A stretch of DNA of 10,423 nucleotides. Source: Entamoeba invadens IP1 (lineage: Eukaryota > Evosea > Mastigamoebida > Endamoebidae). The notes below the pieces were generated by a model. The model worked only from the letters and a program-made list of their open reading frames with translations, was not told the origin of the DNA and did not search any database. Numbering within the stretch: position 1 is the first letter of the stretch; every line of letters starts with the position of its first letter. The position numbers were made by a program, and so were the translations under genes. The stretch covers positions 4,299-14,721 of the forward strand of contig NW_004440161.1 in NCBI RefSeq assembly GCF_000330505.1, given 5' to 3'. Below are positions 7,407 to 10,423 of this stretch, piece after piece.

Positions 7407-8096
7407 ACGTTATAACAGTATTTTTTTTTCTTTTGTTTTTCGGGATATTAATATATTTTGTCGAAAATTATACCTGTTTTACTTATCATTATTTTCCCTT
7501 ATTTCGATTTTTTGCGTCTTTTTTTTCAATTTATATTTTTCAACTTACACTACAATTTCCTTATTTCAAAATCATAAATTATTTTGGTTTATTAAACATG
7601 AAAAATTAATTTCATACCCAAATTGTATTTTAAAATGACGAATTAAATCTTTATTAAAAACATTTAACAAAATAAAAATTCGATAGTTTTTTTAATTCGT
7701 TGTTTTGTACAATAACAACTAAAAACTTGACTTCATTATAATTTAAATATTAATTAAAACTATAAAGAGAATCAAATTTAAATAAAAACACATGAAATTA
7801 ATTAAAACATGACATATCACAAAACATTTTTAATTTTTGTTGTGTAGAAAATATTAATATTTAAATAATATATAAATGTAAATATATAATAAACAATTAA
7901 TTTTGTTTTTATAAATTAAATATTGTCGTTTAATATTTGATTCGGAATAAATAACACCAAATTTATTCAAAATAATACATTGGTTTTTGTACAAAATAGT
8001 CACACCAAAAATGAATTATGAATAAATGTTTTTTCTTATATTATATATAATTATTTCAAAATCAATTATTATTAGTTTTGTTTAAAAAAAACATAT

Positions 8097-8113
8097 AAAA
8101 AATTGCAAAATCA
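8097..8113 (+). promoter_or_regulatory. Possible initiator-like sequence before the mariner transposase
   Basis: AAAAATTGCA ends 7 bases before the ATG and resembles the Entamoeba initiator AAAAATTCA; a TTTAAA lies about 30 bases upstream of the ATG. The position fits the short leaders of the genus, but A-rich matches are cheap here. Confidence 0.25.
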
Positions 8114-9632
8114 ATGACTATTTCAATCCAAGAAGCTGTAACAATAATGAAAGTTGTTGGTGAAATACGTTTAAATTCGCTTCCAGATGAATTTATGTCT
8201 CAAATAATCGGTGATGAAATGTTTGATGAACGTATTAAAGATATCGTTGGAGATCAAAAATATTCTGTTTTGGCAGCAATGCAGTCAAACCCCAAAGCAA
8301 CAATGGAATTAAAAACAAACTTAATTGTTGGTGGAACTGCAATACAGATATCATTTAATGTGGATCCTGATGTTTATAATAAATTATTTCCTGAATCTCA
8401 ATATTTATTACAACGACCAATTTTAACAGTTAATTCTGATTACATACCGAAAATAAATGAAAAACTTGATGAAATAATTCAAACATTAAATATAACAAAT
8501 AACAACACATGTTTGATGCCTCTACTTGAAACAAATGAAATATATCTTAATCCGATAAAAACAAAAGAAGAAAATCTTCTTGTTTGTTTCAAAAACCATG
8601 TATACACTCCATTTTTAATACAACAATTATTTCGAAAAAACAACATAATTCCTCCAGGTAAAGGAAAAATATATCGATGTATCAAATCATTTAAAATGGG
8701 AAATTCATTAGTAACTCCAAAAATGGGACGTCCAAAAACACCCATTTTTATCAAAGAAAATATAATAAAAAGAACTAGACGCCAACCGAACGAATCTGGA
8801 TCAACATGTGCAAAAAAACTTAAACGTTTTTGGCATCAAAAGATTTCTAAAACTGAAGTAAATCTTATTCGAAAAGCACATCATTTCAAATATACACAAA
8901 AAATTAAAGAACAATTTTTGTCTCATAAAAATATTCAAGATAGAAAATCATTTGTTGATGGTGAACTTAAAAGAATAATGAAAGAAAAAAAATAATAATA
9001 TAAACAAACTTAGACATAGACATTTACCAATTTTATTTTCAGATGAGTGTCGTTTTTGTTTCCAAAATGATGCCCGAAACAACAAAGTTTGGATAGAAAG
9101 AGGATGTTTAAATAAAAAGTGTATACTTCATATGCCAAAACATACAACAAGTGCAATGGTATGGGGAGTTATCGGTGTTGGGTTTAAAAGTGAGTTGATT
9201 CATTTTGACAAAAATGTTATATCACAAACTTACATCGATTTCATTAAAAATAGTGGAGCACTAATTAAAATGAAAAAATATCGTAAAAGGTTTCTTTATA
9301 TGCAAGATGGTGCCACTCCTCACACCGCAAAAAATACCTGTTGTTTTTTCGAAAAAGAAAAAATAAAATTGTTAAAAAATTGGCCTGGAAATTCGCCCGA
9401 CCTGAATCCCATTGAACAAATTTGGTCTATCATAAAGAGAAAAATTAATTTGACTATTGATATGGGAAAATATGAAGTATTTGAAGAAGTGAAAAAAGTT
9501 TGGAATTCAATTTCACAAGCAACAGTTGATCGACTCGTTTTATCATATGAATCGCGCTTATTGTTATGCAAAAAGGAGAATTATCAATCAATTGCAAGAA
9601 AACTGTGGAAATGTCATAACTTGATACATTAA
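8114..9632 (+). pseudogene. mariner/Tc1-type transposase with one frameshift and a long N-terminal extension
   Basis: The frame from ATG 8114 gives 293 residues and stops at 8993-8995. The catalytic half continues in another frame from about 8985 to TAA 9630-9632, for about 505 residues in all. The break is in an eight-A run (8985-8992), where one base too many would explain it. Residues 155-195 look like a first helix-turn-helix (CFKNHVYTPFLIQQLFRKNN), 205-208 are a GRPK hinge, and 212-260 a second DNA-binding helix set. The catalytic core shows FSDECRF (Asp codon 9042), LYMQDGATPHTA (Asp codon 9306) and SPDLNPIEQIW (Glu codon 9414). There are 35 residues between the last two, one more than the usual Tc1 spacing of 34. 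Residues 1 to about 150 match nothing I recognise. The family moves DNA by cut and paste at TA sites. Confidence 0.87.
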
Positions 9633-9975
9633 TAACTTTTAAATAGTTTTTAATAACTTATAAAATTCGTTATAATTACACTTTTTATAATAACATATAT
9701 ATATTAAAAAAATAATTATTAACAAAAAATATTTTTGTTATAAAACATTTTCATTTTAAAACTGTGTAGTTACAGAGTAATTATTTGTGAAAACATTGAA
9801 TGTTTTAATAGATGTTTTTGTGGGAATCATTAAAATATTTAAAATAAAAAAACACATCAAAAATAAAATAAAAACAGAAATGTTCATAACATTTAGCAAA
9901 TTTCCCATTATTTTTCGACGAAAATGATATATTATTTAAATAAACAATCGAAAAAATAACAAAAAAACAAGTCCG

Positions 9976-9997
9976 AAAGTCCGACACGTCGGACTTT
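9976..9997. repeat. 22-bp palindrome at the mariner right end
   Basis: AAAGTCCGAC (9976-9985) and GTCGGACTTT (9988-9997) pair perfectly across a two-base centre. An extra GTCCGA precedes it (9971-9976) and GTCCGG follows (10000-10005). The left end of the element has AAAGTTCGACACG but not the second arm. It may be a transposase binding site or a product of duplication at the end. Confidence 0.75.
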
Positions 9998-10009
9998 GTG
10001 TCCGGAGTT
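9988..10009 (-). repeat. mariner right terminal inverted repeat
   Basis: Read on the minus strand from 10009 this is AACTCCGGACACAAAGTCCG, followed outward by TA at 10010-10011. It overlaps one arm of the palindrome at 9976-9997. Confidence 0.7.
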
Positions 10010-10011
10010 TA

Positions 10012-10408
10012 GTCTCACTTGACTATGTTCCCAAAATGGTTTTAGGTACATTGAAAGTCAAATTAGTAGTTTGCTTAGTGTGCAATAAAATTGCCAATAA
10101 ACATTCGAATTTGCTGTTTGCTGTATTTGTAAAATACTGTAATTAATTTTTATCTAAAAATGACACCTTTCCTCTAAACACAAGTTCTTCGAAATGACGG
10201 TTCTGAACCCCAAGTTGACATTGCTTTTTGAGTTGTTTAAAGTTGCCAGTGATGTTTGTCATTTTCATAAGTGCCTAAAATTTTGTGTATTATTCAGACG
10301 CGAAGACTGAACCCGATAATTTAAAACATGGACAGTCTCTTGTATTGATATTGAATTTACTCTTTTAAGCATTGATTTGAACACTTCTTTATTGATGGGA
10401 TCAGAAAA
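10012..10408 (-). pseudogene. 5' part of the interrupted host gene, running off the contig (tentative)
   Basis: On the minus strand, 10408 to 10267 reads as protein-like sequence (includes INKEVFKSMLKRVNSISIQE). A second frame then runs from 10274 to about 10021 with one internal TAA (10145-10143). It includes NITGNFKQLKKQCQLGVQN before that stop and TKQTTNLTFNVPKTILG after it. The switch could be an intron ending in TTTTAG at 10275. A 53-base intron at 10275-10327 (GTTTTA...TTTTAG) joins the two frames in phase, as does a 38-base version starting GTTCAG. The stop inside the second frame points to decay. The gene ends abruptly at the mariner TA site and may resume at 7381. The family is not recognised. 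Base quality at a clone end may be poor. Confidence 0.42.
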
Positions 10409-10423
10409 GGGTACCGAGCTCGA
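10409..10423. other. Cloning vector polylinker (pUC-type)
   Basis: GGGTACCGAGCTCGA is the KpnI-SacI part of the pUC18/19 polylinker, starting exactly at the right half of the SmaI site (CCC/GGG). It fits a blunt insert ligated at SmaI. These bases are not genomic, so the true sequence ends at about 10408. Confidence 0.92.

Larger units (their letters stand above)
7385..10009 (+). mobile_element. mariner/Tc1-superfamily transposon, 2,625 bp
   Basis: TA dinucleotides lie at both edges (7383-7384 and 10010-10011), as the superfamily requires. Reading inward, the left end is AACTTGGGCCACAAAGTTCG and the right end is AACTCCGGACACAAAGTCCG; the first 22 bases match at 18 positions. A mariner/Tc1-type transposase (8114-9632) lies between them. 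The first 463 bases occur again, diverged, at 5060-5944, which shows this is a repeated family. The element is long for the superfamily (commonly 1.3-2.4 kb) because of about 730 bases before the ATG and about 375 after the stop. Both flanks are AT-rich with no other gene; a hydrophobic frame starting inside the left end (7388-7609) looks spurious. The boundaries rest on the end match and the TA sites. Confidence 0.75.

Noticed and set aside
7388..7609. A hydrophobic 73-codon frame at the mariner left end
   Set aside because: It starts inside the inverted repeat at TTG, is Phe/Tyr/Ile-rich as expected from T-rich DNA, and the relic copy does not preserve it.
9033..9041. An intron acceptor (ATTTTCAG) bridging the two mariner transposase frames
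   Set aside because: The string encodes part of the conserved LFSDE motif, so cutting there would remove catalytic sequence. No fitting donor was seen, and an A-tract indel explains the break better.
9805..9987. Minus-strand 60-codon frame in the mariner right arm
   Set aside because: It is Phe/Tyr-rich low-complexity translation of A/T DNA inside the element's non-coding arm.
1..10423. tRNA, rRNA or CRISPR array
   Set aside because: No cloverleaf-like, ribosomal or regularly spaced repeat pattern was seen; the only regular repeat is the protein-coding LRR array.

Overview
The window looks like nuclear DNA of an Entamoeba, most likely a species rich in DNA transposons such as E. invadens. 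The evidence is a BspA-type leucine-rich-repeat protein with an Entamoeba-style N-terminal region, very AT-rich spacers, GAAC/TATA-like promoter elements, and piggyBac and mariner transposons side by side. The genus is an inference from families and composition, not from a marker gene. The last 15 bases match a pUC polylinker cut at SmaI, so the right edge is a clone or contig end.

Left to right: (1) 1-1355, plus strand, the body of a BspA-like LRR gene, missing only its first few codons. (2) 1356-2358, AT-rich spacer with one clear hairpin. (3) 2359-4411, a piggyBac element bounded by TTAA on both sides. It has short terminal inverted repeats, an asymmetrically placed 33-bp internal inverted repeat, and a minus-strand transposase broken by two one-base losses. 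(4) 5060-5944, a decayed copy of the left end of a mariner-type element. A 433-bp non-autonomous transposon with 22-bp inverted repeats and a 9-bp target duplication sits inside it and carries an extremely GC-rich foldback. (5) 6379-6879, a minus-strand gene remnant with nonsense codons. (6) 7385-10009, a mariner/Tc1-type element with TA target sites, about 22-bp inverted repeats, and a transposase split by one frameshift. Its transposase has an unusually long N-terminal extension. (7) Flanking this element on both sides (7202-7381 and 10012-10408) are minus-strand coding-like fragments that may be one host gene interrupted by the insertion.

The window therefore reads as one probably intact surface-type LRR gene beside a graveyard of nested DNA transposons and host gene debris. 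The strongest internal evidence is that the second mariner copy provides an unoccupied version of the site into which the 433-bp element inserted. No RNA gene, CRISPR array or bacterial operon was seen. All three transposase frame breaks lie at short homopolymers. They may be real decay or old Sanger-era errors, and the sequence alone cannot decide.
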